Source: Tausonia pullulans | Taxonomy: Eukaryota; Basidiomycota; Tremellomycetes; Cystofilobasidiales; Mrakiaceae | Assembly (NCBI GenBank): GCA_951802195.1 | Contig: OX637620.1 | Span: 496,001-560,000, forward strand | Reading direction: 5' to 3' | DNA: 64,000 nt | Shown: piece after piece, positions 41,622-54,269 of the stretch | Layout: each line of letters opens with the position of its first letter | Numbering within the stretch: position 1 is the first letter of the stretch | Program-made: the position numbers and the translations under genes | Notes under the pieces: model-generated | The model's input: the letters and a program-made list of their open reading frames with translations, nothing else | What the model was told of the DNA's origin: nothing | The model's database searches: none

Positions 41622-44600
41622 CTAGTCGTTGTTGGCGACATAGAGCAGGCCCATTGCGACGTCTGAGTCCTCCGATACTGACGGCGAGAGGTGTTTGGAT
41701 GCAGTGATAGAGGCGGCTTTTGCTGCGTTGGCTGATGTTGTGGCGGTCGTAGATGAGGCCCTGCCTGCGGGAGTGGATCGGCCGGCCGCGCTGGCGGCGG
41801 AAGCGGGAGCGACGGATGAGGAAGAGTTCCAAGCACTGCACAGCAGGGAGTCCGTCAGAGTCAGAGGAAAAGAGGAATCAATAGAAAGCGCGCTCACGGC
41901 TTCAGCGCCGGGGTCGTCGACGTCTTCCTCACGACCGTCCTCGAAGCCGTCGACCTCGCACGACTTGTTGCACGCGGTCCGTCCCCAGGGTACGGCTCGG
42001 GCGAGCGGAGGCGGTTGCCGAATTTCTCCTGAGCCGTCGCGGAGGAGCGTCGGACGAGAGGCGGAGCAGGAGCGCGGGTCGACGCCGTGGAGGCACGAGA
42101 GAAGGCGGCGGTCGATACGGCAGGAGTCGAGGAGCCAGAGCGTCGGCCGGAGGGGGTAGCACTGCGAATGCCGGAGGTTGGAAGAGGAGGAGCAGGCTCA
42201 ACGACGTCGCCACCTCTGAAGAAAGGGCGGCTCCATCAGCATTCAAGCTCTCTAGACGGAGAGAAGGCGAGAAAGCGCACTGGTAGCTGAAGGACATGCG
42301 GCTCTTGGCGCCAAACGAGCTCCCGTCGGAGTCGGAACCATCATCAAGAGCCTCCTCGTTCGCGTCCTCATCACGCTCGTCAGGATCACCTTGGCCGGAC
42401 TGAAGCATGGATGCGCGGGTGCGGCTGATACTGCTCGGATGTAGAACGAGGTGATCAGCGCGCCGAAAGTGGTGAAACATGCGTAACAGACACGCACTCT
42501 TCCAAGGACGTCATTCCCCGCGCCAGAACAGGCTTGTGGATATTCCACTGCTCAACCTTGATGAATCGATAGAGGTTTCTCGCTCTTGCGGGGGTGTGCT
42601 TCCGGCCTGTCGTTGCGAACTTAGCCTTGCCGTTCAAGTCTGGGAGCGAGCCCGTCCTCGAAGCGGCCGTCGAGGCGAGCGGAAGGTCCGTTGTTCCTGT
42701 TCGCTGGCAGAGAAGCGAAACATCGTTGAAGTGACTTGATTGGGAGAAGAAGGGCAGGAGCCTCGGATCAGCAACTGAGCGCGCACTACCCAGGAGGAAT
42801 CAGGTAAGCTAGTAAGACGCACACGATCCAGAGGTCGGTGGAGCCGCCGACATGAGACTTCATGATGTCGCTCAATCGACGGAAAGCCTTCTTTTCCTTG
42901 ACCTTAGCCGCCTGTCGTCGGGCAGCAGCCGCCTCGGAGATCTTGGTGCCGTCAGCGCCGCAGGGGGTCTCGTCGATGAGAAGCCGGCTGGGTTTGGGCG
43001 CGATGAGCATCTGAAGATGAGTAGGGTTCACTCGGTCAGTAGGCGAGTTGTGCAACTCGATGGCGAGAGTGCAAGTGCACACCTTATCCCGCTCAAGACC
43101 CTCAATGCGAGCATACACATCGCGCGTGCGGACTCTCTCCTCGACCGCCGTCTTCTCATCCTCAATTGAGCGAATGATAGCCTCAACGTCCTCGACCATC
43201 GCGAGCGTCGCCTCATACTCTTTGGTCGAGGGGTCCGTGTTGTACAGGAGGTTCTGAAGCAGCAGCGGGTACTTGAGCAGCCTTTGGAACGGCTTGGACA
43301 GCGAGATAGCCAGCCCGCTTTCCCCCCTGTCGGAAGCGAGCTCATCGAGCTCCTGGAAAACGGCCCGAAGCCTCGCAACCTCCGTCCCAGCCTCGGCTTT
43401 CTGCGCCTTCTTTCCGATGCCAGAACTCAGCGCAGAGTCGACGACGCCGAGAGCGTTCGAAAGATGGAGGACGTAGACGCTGTACTCCTTAAGGACCGAG
43501 GCATGGCGGTTGAAGACGTCCGCGAGGGATCGAACGAGCGGGTACTGCTCCTCGTGTCGCCGGCGGAGCGCCGCGCACAGAGCGAGGTGACCCGGGAAGA
43601 TGCCGTCCCGGAGAACCTCAAGAACTTGGCGGAGGTCGTCGGGAAGGCCGAGAACACCGCCCGCACCATTGTCGGAGGATAGGCCCGTGCTCACCGTCCC
43701 ACCGGAATGGGAGGACCCGCCCGAAAACACCTTCTGCAGGCGCCGGGTGCTGCCAGCAAGAGCAGATGTCGCTCGTGGCGGGGCGGCAGCAGTCGAAGGA
43801 GGTACAAGCGAAGCGGCAGACGGCGCACGAGGTTGGGGAGGCAGCGAGGTGTGGGGCCGTGTCGCGCAGACGACGGACGAAGGTTGGAGACTGGTGTTAG
43901 TAGAAGAGGAGTCGGCGGGCGTCCCCTCAGAAAGCCAGGACCCGAAGACCGGGTCTCCATCCTGGAAGAGGGGAGGGATCGTCGGCGGTGTCGAGCTGAG
44001 GAAGCGTGCAGCAATGGGGGGGTGTGACTCGATGCTCTCGATGAGTCGCCCGCTCGAGAGAGGCACAGCCGGCAATGGCGAGTGCGAGCGCTTGGTCGGA
44101 GAGGGTCCTGCCGACATGTTCCAGGGCGAGCCGGAGGGGTCGCTCCCCAGCGGAGGGCTCCACGAGTCGAGCGTGGGTGACCCCAGCTGCTGGCGAGGCG
44201 GGAGAAGGGCGTGGACAAAGGTGTTGACGAGCGCAACGAGATCGTTGACGTATCTGAAAAAAAGGGGGAGGAATCCGACGCGTCAATAAGAAGCTGGAAC
44301 AAGAACAAAGATAAGAGGAGGTAGACATACCTCTCTTCGCTCGATACAATCTCCCAGAGAACCTCCTGACGAGTGCGCTCTCTCGGCCCCAGGTTGAGCA
44401 ACAGGTCCTGGTCCGCCCACTCGCTCCAACTATGATGGGCGCCGACAAAGCTCGAGCTGCCCTGGCCGGCTCCGAGGTAAGGGGAAGTCCCCGCCGTCGA
44501 GGGGGGCCCTAACGACGAGCGTGTGGACAGCGGGCTCGCTGAGCGCGTGGCCGATGCTGTCGCGGTGTCGATGCTCCGAGAGGACGCCGAGGGCCCTCCA

Positions 44601-45724
44601 AGCTTCGGGGCAGCCGAGAACTTGCGCGTCGTTGAGCCGGTGGTCAACGGCGGTGTAGATGAGGATATGGAGCGAGGGGTGGGACCGGATCCGCTGCTCG
44701 TGGTTGAGGAGGCCTTCTTCGGTCGGATGGCCGCGGCGAGCGTCGGCGTCGACGTCGCGCCTAGGGTGGACGCCGAGCGCGTCGAGGCAGCTGGCCGCAC
44801 GGCCGGGACCGGAGCATCCGAGAGACGCTTCGTCGGGCGCGCAGATGAACTCGACGAAGGCGCTGATGCTTTGAAGAGATTCACCGAGGTAGACGACATC
44901 GCACCGGCCGTGGTTGCTTGTGCTTTCGCAGCCAACGAGGGCGCCGCGGCGGACGAGGGCCCAACGGCGGACGGCGTTCGCGTCTTGAGATTCACGGACA
45001 CCTTGGAGGGCACCGACGGAGGCTTGGTCTGCTTGGAGGACGCGGCTGCTGATCCGCTCGTCGACGCAGATCCCTGGGACGCGTCCCTCGCTGGCCTGGG
45101 CAGTTCGTCCTGCAGGGGTGGGGTTGGGGTCGTCGATGGGCTGCTGAAGACTACCTTGCGCAATCCCGACGCTGTCTCGCTCCCTGCCGCCGGGGCCGAC
45201 GCGGAGGGCGGCTGCTGCTGCCGGCCCTGGACAGAGCCACCAGCTGGGAGAGCTGATGTCCGTGCAGGAGGGGGAGGAGCTGGGGCCGTGGCCAGGGAGG
45301 CTGCCCCTCCCTTGCGGCCATTGAGGGACGAGAGCGGGTTCGACGTCGGCTTTCGCAGAGGCGCGAGCTCAGTGACGGCGTGGTCGGTCGAGGTCGAGGT
45401 CGATGGTGGGCTTGCTCCTGCTGCTGGTGTCGGCGGCACTGTGGATGAGCGAGGACCAGCATTGGGCTTGCGAGCGGACTGTTGCTGGCTGCTCGGCGGA
45501 TGCGGTGGCGAGCCAGGCAAAGGCACGGCAGCAGCTGCTCGAGGCGATGAGGCGACGACGACGGCGGCCGTCGAAGGCGCCTGGGGTCCTCGCAGCGAGG
45601 CAGGGATTAAGGGGAGCGCCTTGTTCTCCTTGTCGAGGACAGGGCGGCCCTCCTTGGATGGGTGGTGATGGTCTGGATGCTTCGAATGGCCGCCTGTGCT
45701 GAGGCGGGCGAAGAAGGCCCGCAT
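41622..45724 (-). CDS. Rho guanine-nucleotide exchange factor (DH-PH)
   Basis: Activates a Rho-type GTPase. The start at 45724 gives MRAFFARLSTGGHSKHPD. The first 460 residues are a Ser/Pro/Ala-rich, probably disordered region. The DH domain begins RQEVLWEIVSSEERYVNDLV (split by an intron near 44.3 kb). It continues through HEEQYPLVRSLADVFNRH, and its signature helix PFQRLLKYPLLLQNLLYNTD is intact. A PH-like region follows (APKPSRLLIDE, RNLYRFIKVEQWNIHK), then a Ser-rich tail ending VAMGLLYVANND. It probably acts in polarity or cytokinesis, as fungal DH-PH proteins do; the partner GTPase is not evident. Gene spans more than 4 kb with several short 3' exons. Confidence 0.9.
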
Positions 45725-46120
45725 GAGATGCGGCGACGGCAGGCGAGGCGCAATAGGGGCGACGCCGTCGCGTCGAGCTCAGGGGAGGCGAGGGCGAGGT
45801 GAGGGTGGAAGAGTGCTTGCGAGGGAGTGTGGGCGATCTAAGGGGGCGACGGGAAATGCGGAGCCGATGGGATGCGTTGCCTGGTACTCGAGACGGGTGG
45901 ATGCTCGACCGATGGGAGCGTGCTGGTCCGAGCCGGACGCGAAGATGGGTCCGGGTGGTTGTTGAGGAGAGGCGAGCGGCTGGCTGGGCCAGCCTGGGCG
46001 AGAGCACTCGCGTGGGCAGGCGCGGGCGCACTGGCCTCGCCGAGACGCCGGTCACGAGCCGACCCGAGCCGTCTCCGTGTTGACAGTCAACCGTTTCCTA
46101 CCTCTCCCTTCTTCCGCACC
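45725..46120. promoter_or_regulatory. Divergent intergenic promoter
   Basis: About 395 bp separates the RhoGEF start (minus) from the MDM35 start (plus). GC-rich, no TATA element recognised; expected to carry both promoters. Confidence 0.45.
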
Positions 46121-46767
46121 ATGGAGTGAGCTGCCCGGGTCTGGGCTGCCGACCAAAGCGCTGCTGACCTCCTTGGCGTGGCTTCCTCGACAGTTCGAGT
46201 GCGTTTCGCCCTCAATCTTCGGTCGATGTGTTTCCGGTCTTCTCGCACTTGCTGACTTTCCGACCCTCTTTGCTGATTCCCAGTTGACCCGGCTTGCAAC
46301 TCTCTCAAGCATCGCTACGATGCCTGCTTTATCAAGTGGGTCGAGGGCTACCTCGACCCCGTCGCCGCCGACGCTGCCTCGGCGCCCTCGTCATCTTCCC
46401 CCTCCTCCTCCACTATGCCTGCTGCTGCTCCGCCAGCACCCTCATCGCAAAACTCCACGGCCGACAAGGTCAAGGCCAGGGCGGAGGAGTACGAGCGATT
46501 GTGTGGCGAGTCGTGGCGGGAATACAAGGACTGTGTCTGGGTGCGTCCGTCCCGTCTCGCTTTGTCGCCTGTCGCCGCCCTCTCGGTGTCCTCAGGCTGG
46601 ATGTCTTTACATACAGAATAATTGATCGAGTTCGGTTGGGTTTTCTTCCGGAGTAGAAGGCCGTTAAACGGAAGGATCTGGAGCCGTTGTTGCTCCAGGC
46701 GCGAGAGGACAACCCGCTCCTCTCGCCGGACCCCACGCTCGGTGTGCCGAGTGGGTCGCACAAGTGA
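46121..46767 (+). CDS. MDM35: Mdm35/TRIAP1-like twin-CX9C protein
   Basis: An intermembrane-space chaperone for Ups/PRELI lipid-transfer proteins, which shuttle phosphatidic acid and phosphatidylserine in mitochondria. Two CX9C motifs are exact: CNSLKHRYDAC and CGESWREYKDC. A conserved C-terminal stretch follows (KRKDLEPLLLQA). The exons are 46121-46125 (ATGGA), 46195-46199 (5 nt), 46284-46540 and 46657-46767, joining in frame to 125 residues starting MDSIDPACNS. The 45-residue Ser/Ala/Pro-rich insert between the two motifs is longer than in yeast Mdm35. The two tiny 5' exons rest on perfect GT-AG sites (GTGAGC, GTGCGT donors) and frame continuity. Confidence 0.9.
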
Positions 46768-48167
46768 TCGCATGGCATTGGAAACAAGAGACCCTGTTGT
46801 TCGGATAGATACGGTCGGAAGCCGAGACAAGAGAGAGCGAGGTGGAAGGGATCGAGCCGGTCGGGAGAGGCGACACGCGCCGCCGGCCGGAGGACGCACA
46901 CGCCGTTATACAGCCGACGACTGCCGGTCTTTGAGCTGAGGTCAAACATCACTCTCCACTGGCTCAGAGGGACTGAACCTTCTCTCTGTCTTCAGGCGCT
47001 GATTCCACGCTGCCAGACACACGAGATCCATCGCTTTTCACTTGACGGACTGCACGCGTTATCCGTGCCACAAACCGTTAAGCCCCTACTGCTGATCTTG
47101 GTCCTCCTCTACCGTACTTTCGCGATCTAATGCAGCCCCATCCCAAGGGCTATTATGTTCCAGTATCGCGCGTCAGCTCGTTCCACGGAAACGAGCGAAC
47201 TGACCGACTGATATCAGGATCTCTCCACGTTTGCATCGTCCCTCTCCAGCTTGGGTCCCTTCTTCGCCCTGGAAGCGCTTCTGGGAGGGCTGTTTTGACT
47301 ATGGTGCCATGGCGACGCTCATTCTTTCGCTGTGGATATCCCTCTTTGACACGGTGGCTAGTCGAGCTCTAGAGATGCGTTCGTGGCGGGAGACGGGGGT
47401 CGCCTGATTCAGCGACGGTCCGCCGTTGAGATCGCGCTGTCAGGAGATATGAGAACTTTGGAACGATTGTCATGGAACAAATGTCAGCTGTTGCAGCCAT
47501 ATATGCAGGTGAGACCGCTATTGAGAGGTTCAGTCACCGTCGTAATCTTCTGAAGAGCGCGAGAGGAGTTTCTGGATAGGAGAGGAACGTCCTTTACGCA
47601 GGGAGAGAGATCGATATCATTCTCGTAGCCCCAATTTAGGCCTTGTGCCTTTCGCTTGGTCTTACTAGGTAGATCGAGAGGACATGCCAGCGGTGGCTGG
47701 CGGCCAGTGGCGGCGCGGTTGGGAACTAGAGCGGGAAAACTCAGAACTTGTAGCTTCATTAGTGGTGCCGTTTCAGACATCGACAAATTCCATTAAGGAA
47801 CAGCTTGCTGGCCCGGCTGATATCTCGCTTTGCGAACTGTGTCCTTGCAAATGGACTTAACTCTAGTTTGGAGTTTGGAACCATCGGGGCTCCCCAATCG
47901 TGAGGGCGCCGACAGAGATCGAAAAGAGCAAACGAGACTGGTAGGATTAAAAAGAGGTTGATTATGAAAGTGGCCGGATCTGCGAATACCCTTACACCGA
48001 GGGAGCGCACTCTGCCCTTCTACGCTCGTCGCCGGCGTGCCAGCAGATCTCTAAAAATGTGAGCCTGTGACCGTCTCTCGACGACAAGACCCAAGATCCA
48101 AGGGCAAGATCGGAGACCTATCATCGAATCTAGACACGCACACACACACACTTTCTCTCTCTCTCTC
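46768..48167. other. Intergenic, no supported gene
   Basis: 1.4 kb between MDM35 and the amine oxidase 3' end. Frames at 47130-47372 (plus) and 47484-48010 (minus) have no domain and no splice support. Base composition is less GC-rich than the genes around it. Confidence 0.5.

Positions 48168-48170
<3 letters not shown>
48137..48170. repeat. CA/CT microsatellite at the amine oxidase stop
   Basis: (CA)n followed by (CT)n; on the minus strand the stop codon of the amine oxidase gene runs directly into a GA repeat, so the repeat starts the 3' UTR. Confidence 0.9.
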
Positions 48171-50135
<1,965 letters not shown>

Positions 50136-50590
50136 GTAGAAAGAAGAGAAAGGAAGATGGTGGTCGGGGGAAGAATGGACCAGGCAAGAGGACGGCTTGT
50201 CTCTGCGTTCTCTCTCGCCTCTCACTCGGGAACTCGGCCCGATGTCCGCTTGAGTTACCCCGAGGAGCCCACTCTTCCGCTGCACTGTGAACCGGGCAAA
50301 GGAGGAACTGTCCATCTGCTATACATGAAGGAGAAGGGTCGCACAAATTTACAAGAAGTTTAGTCACTCGAGCTGAGATCGAGGGTGTCTGAGCACACAG
50401 GAGCCGACCTTTGCCAACCAACCAACCGACTTTTTACTTTAATTCCTGCAAGCCCTTCTTCTTGTCCTCATTGTGTGATTGGCTTGCCTTATTCTTGTTG
50501 GTGGACAGTCAAGTCGAGGTTGTGAGACGCGCCCTTCACAGGCACACAGACTTGAGCCCGACGCGAGCCATCGGGAGATCCACGACGAGC
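50136..50590. promoter_or_regulatory. Divergent intergenic region
   Basis: Between the amine oxidase start (minus) and the first plausible exons of the PHD-finger gene (plus). It contains CCAACCAACCAACC and CT-rich stretches. No gene supported. Confidence 0.4.
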
Positions 50591-52360
50591 TGGGGGCGGA
50601 AGTCAGTCTCTTCTCTGTCAACCGTCACTCCATATCCCACCGTCTATCTACTTCCCATACAAATGTCCCGTGCGGGAACATCCAAGCATCAATCTAAACC
50701 TAAGCTCAAGAAATTTCTTCAAAGCCGTTATCCACCGAGAAGAAGACGCTGTCGCAGGTCGAGCCCATGAACGGTGAGCGCCGCCCAAAAGCTATTGACG
50801 TGGCCGATGGTCTTCTTGTCGGTTTTCATCCTACCTGGGGAGGACCACTTGGCGAACTACGAGAAGCACAAAGGCCGAAGAATTGGAAACCTGGCTCACA
50901 AGGGTCAATAAGATCGTGCAATCAGGCGCTCATTGAAAACGCTACTGCGGGGCATGTCTGACTCTCTCCGTCTGCTCGCCTGTCCTCCTCGCAGAAAGCA
51001 CCGGATAACGCCCACGTCTACCTGTATGAAATAAACTCTCTTACCCTCGCTCCCACGACTCTCTGATGACTGACTCGTGGTGGTGCAGTCTGATTCAACG
51101 GTAGTGGGTGGACGAACATGATGGGTTCCACAGGCTGCTGCAGCCTTGCTGAGCCGCGAGCCATCCAGCTATTCTGCAGCGCAGTTTAATCGCTGCGGAT
51201 ACCCGACCGAGTGGGTCCAGCGGCTTGTTTTTCCTCTAGCGAAATTGTGTCTCTCTAGCCTATCAGCAAGTGGCCGCCCCTCAGAGGCAGCGAGCTTGTG
51301 CTATCGAACCACTATAGGAGTGCGTGCGTTCGCCTCTGACTTCTTCAGATGCAGCTACTTCTCTCTGTTTCGTCGCGCCAAGTCGTGGACAGCAACTCGG
51401 TCCAGAGTAAGCGTTGGAGATTGGTACCCTGCAAGAGCATTGAACTCTGACGTGACCCAAATTTCAGACGTCGCTGAAGTCTTCGTATTCGACGAGCTGA
51501 GTGAGTGTCAGCAACAAATTTAGGGGGAAGCTGGTTCATCCGGTCCGTCTGCTCTTCAATATCATGCACCGTCAGTCGTTCACCGACACCACTGGCTGAA
51601 ATCTGCCTCATGCTTGATCTGATACAGGTCCGAGGTCCTCGATCTCGCCGGCCAGGGGTGGAAGAAGGTCAAGCCTCTTACCGAACCGACCTGTGTGTGC
51701 GACGAACCGTACGAATCATTCGATCCGAAGCAGGATAATCGTGTCATGCACTACTGTCCAGCTTGCATGCTCTGGTCAGTGAAGCATAGGCATCTGCTTC
51801 TACTAATGCGCCTTGTGCTGACCCTGTTGGGACATGATGTATAGGTTCCACGAGGAGTGCCTTAAATCTCGCGGTCCGCACCCTCTCCGACTCAGTCATC
51901 TTTCAGTGCTCCTTTATCTCATCCGCCCCTCCAATAATCTCTCCATCCCCGTCCTTCTCCCCTTCCCCTTCTCCTCCCTCTTTTAATCAAAAGCGTGCAC
52001 CAGGCCGCAGCTGCAACGATGCCCGCCCCCTCGCGTCCCAACTCTCCCATTCGAGGCCGCAGAGCCCTACGCAGCCGTCCGACTCTCCCCCTCCCGTCCT
52101 CCCTCCTCGCCTCCGCTTCCTCCTCAATCTCCCGCAACTTCGATGATGCCGGCATCGTCGGAACGGACGCTTGCGGTGCGGCATCTCGTCTGGGAGGTTG
52201 TACGTCCAAGAAGCCTACAGCGCTCGCGCTAGAATGGCAGAGAAGGTTGGGAATCTTTGAGAAGCCTGTGGACCCGATGGAGTTGGAAGAAAAGTCAGGA
52301 GAGGCCGGGCCGGATGGTGAGACAGTGTGCAAGTGCATGAAGTGCAAGCTGCTAATTTGA
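50590..52360 (+). CDS. PHD-finger protein (5' exons uncertain)
   Basis: The PHD finger is clear: TEPTCVCDEPYESFDP, then HYCPACMLW joined across an intron (51774-51846) to FHEECLKSRGPHP. This gives Cys pairs, the His and the final Cys pair of a histone-tail reader. A C-terminal exon (about 52010-52360) reads RNFDDAGIVGTDACGAASR and ends CKCMKCKLLI. Upstream exons are short and I cannot chain them reliably; fragments such as DHLANYEKHKGRRIGNLAHK would fit a BAH domain, which often precedes a PHD finger in fungi. The start given is therefore approximate and the BAH assignment is inference. Confidence 0.6.
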
Positions 52361-52548
52361 AGCAGGGGTGGGAGGGTCCTGGGGGGGTGGGCGGGGAATG
52401 AGATGACGCGGGAGGTATAAGAAGATGATGTCTACCTGCTCTCGTCTTTGCTTTTTCGTATATGATTTATGACTTTTGTGTCTGATGGCTCATACAATGT
52501 TAAAATCCAGCAGCTGGCCAATTATAAACGAATAAAGGGAATGCTGCT

Positions 52549-53783
52549 TAGAGCTTGGCGAGGAGGGACTCGGCGGCGGTGACCTAGAGGCAAGAGACAG
52601 GAGGCGTTGTCTGTCAGCTTCGAAAGGTGACTTGAGATATAAAGGCAGACACACGGTTGAGACTCCGGGGTCCTCCTCGATCTCGAGGGTCTTGATGACG
52701 TTGTCCTCGGCGACGAGGGCAAAGCGCTTAGCACGGGGGGCACCGAGGAGGGGGGTCTAGGAGGAGACAGGTAGGGAAGAGCAAGAGTAAGCGACGCGTT
52801 GCCTAAGGAGAAAGCGAAAGGATGGGAACCACGTACGGCATCGAAGATGAGGCCGAGGGCGGTAGCGTAAGCTCCAGTGTCATCAGCGATGAAGCTGTTT
52901 GTATGCGATCGAGAGGACAGGGAGGGAGAATATCATTAACTGGCGTTACGTGCATGTCCTCACGCATGAAGATCGCTACGTGCCGGACCTTAGTGCCCTG
53001 CTCGGCAAGCTTCTTTTGCCAGGCTTGCATGACGAAGGTGTCCGAGACGGAGAGGACAAAGATCTCTTTGACGCCCTTGGCGGCGAAGTCGTCGTAGTGC
53101 GAGATGTAACCACTGACAAAGGAGGAACCGGATGTCAGCGAGAAACATGGCTATGAAGAAGATAGCAAGTAAGGGACACACGGGACCTGGGACGAGCAGG
53201 TAGGGGTGAAGCTGGATGGAATCGAGCAGTCTTGGTCAGCATGGGGAGCGCTCACCAGGGAGGGAGAGAGGTCCCGAGCAGGCGAGCAGTTGCAGACGTG
53301 AGGGACGGGGCCGCCAACTCACGCTCCAGGGACACCGACCTGGCGAGAGAAGCGAACAAGCGTCAAAACCAAGACACACCAGAGCATACATTTAGGACCC
53401 GACTTACGATGAGGATCTTGCCCTCAGTGGGGAGCGAGAAGGAGGAAGTAGGATCGAGCTCCTGAAGGGAAAAGAAAGGCCACCGACGGGCTGCAGGCGT
53501 TAGTCTCCACATCTTCCAGGAGCGGACAACCCTGGAGTGAGAAAAGACCACGTACCTTGACTTTGACGGCGGGAAGGGATCCTCCTACCTCTGAGCACAC
53601 GCGAGGACGAGAGCAGGCGGCAGACGGGGTGTCAGAGGATGAGGGGAAGAGGGATCGGTTGGGGGAAGAGACAGTGATGACGAGTGGCCAAGGGGCATCG
53701 AACTCACTAGCGGGGAGAGCCTGGGAGGCGGTGACCGCGGCAGTGTGGGCGACGGCAGTGGCAGAAGGGATAACGGAAGCCAT
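52549..53783 (-). CDS. Peroxiredoxin, Prx5/Ahp1 type
   Basis: A thiol peroxidase that reduces hydrogen peroxide and alkyl hydroperoxides. The peroxidatic Cys lies in VGVPGAFTPTCSSQVPGYI. This is assembled from three exons: 17 nt (53323-53339), 30 nt (53182-53211, holding the Cys) and the next, ending at 53112. Downstream are DTFVMQAWQKKL, FIADDTGAYATALGLIFDA and GAPRAKRFALVAEDN, all typical of the family, ending AESLLAKL. The start at 53783 gives MASVIPSATAVAHTAAV, an Ala/Thr-rich lead without a strong mitochondrial presequence. Length is about 180 residues, normal for the family. It is divergent from the K+ channel gene. Confidence 0.92.
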
Positions 53784-54269
53784 TTTGTTGGTTGAAGAAA
53801 CGAGTTGGAAAGTAGAGAGCGAAGATGGGGGTTGGTGAGGAGGTGTTGAAAGGCCGCCGGGAGATGGGACTGATTCGAGGGCGAGCTCGCTGACCGTTCC
53901 TCTTACGCCAAACGCCGGTCTCGGTCGCGGCAACGAAGGCGGGGCCGCAGGCCGCGGGGCCCATCGACTGACGTTGCCGGTCGTTTTCGACCACTCTCCT
54001 GAGAATAATCGTGTCATCGCTAGCAGTCGGCAGGCAAAAGACCAAGGCAAAAGAGAGAATGGTGCTGGCGATATTCCGGCCATTCAGCTGTTGTTCAGTG
54101 TCAAGAGGTTTGGCTCATTTAGAGCGAAGTGTAGGTCGAGAGAGGGCCTCTCTGTCGACTCTCGGACCTTGCCGAAGTGGAGCTCGCGCCCTGGGGTCTG
54201 TGACCTGTCATCCCTCCTCTCCTCTCTCTTCGAAGCCTCAATGTGCTCCACCGACGACGCACCTTCGAC
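53784..54269. promoter_or_regulatory. Divergent intergenic promoter
   Basis: About 485 bp between the peroxiredoxin (minus) and potassium channel (plus) genes. GC-rich and without a clear TATA box; open frames over it are shadows. Confidence 0.45.
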
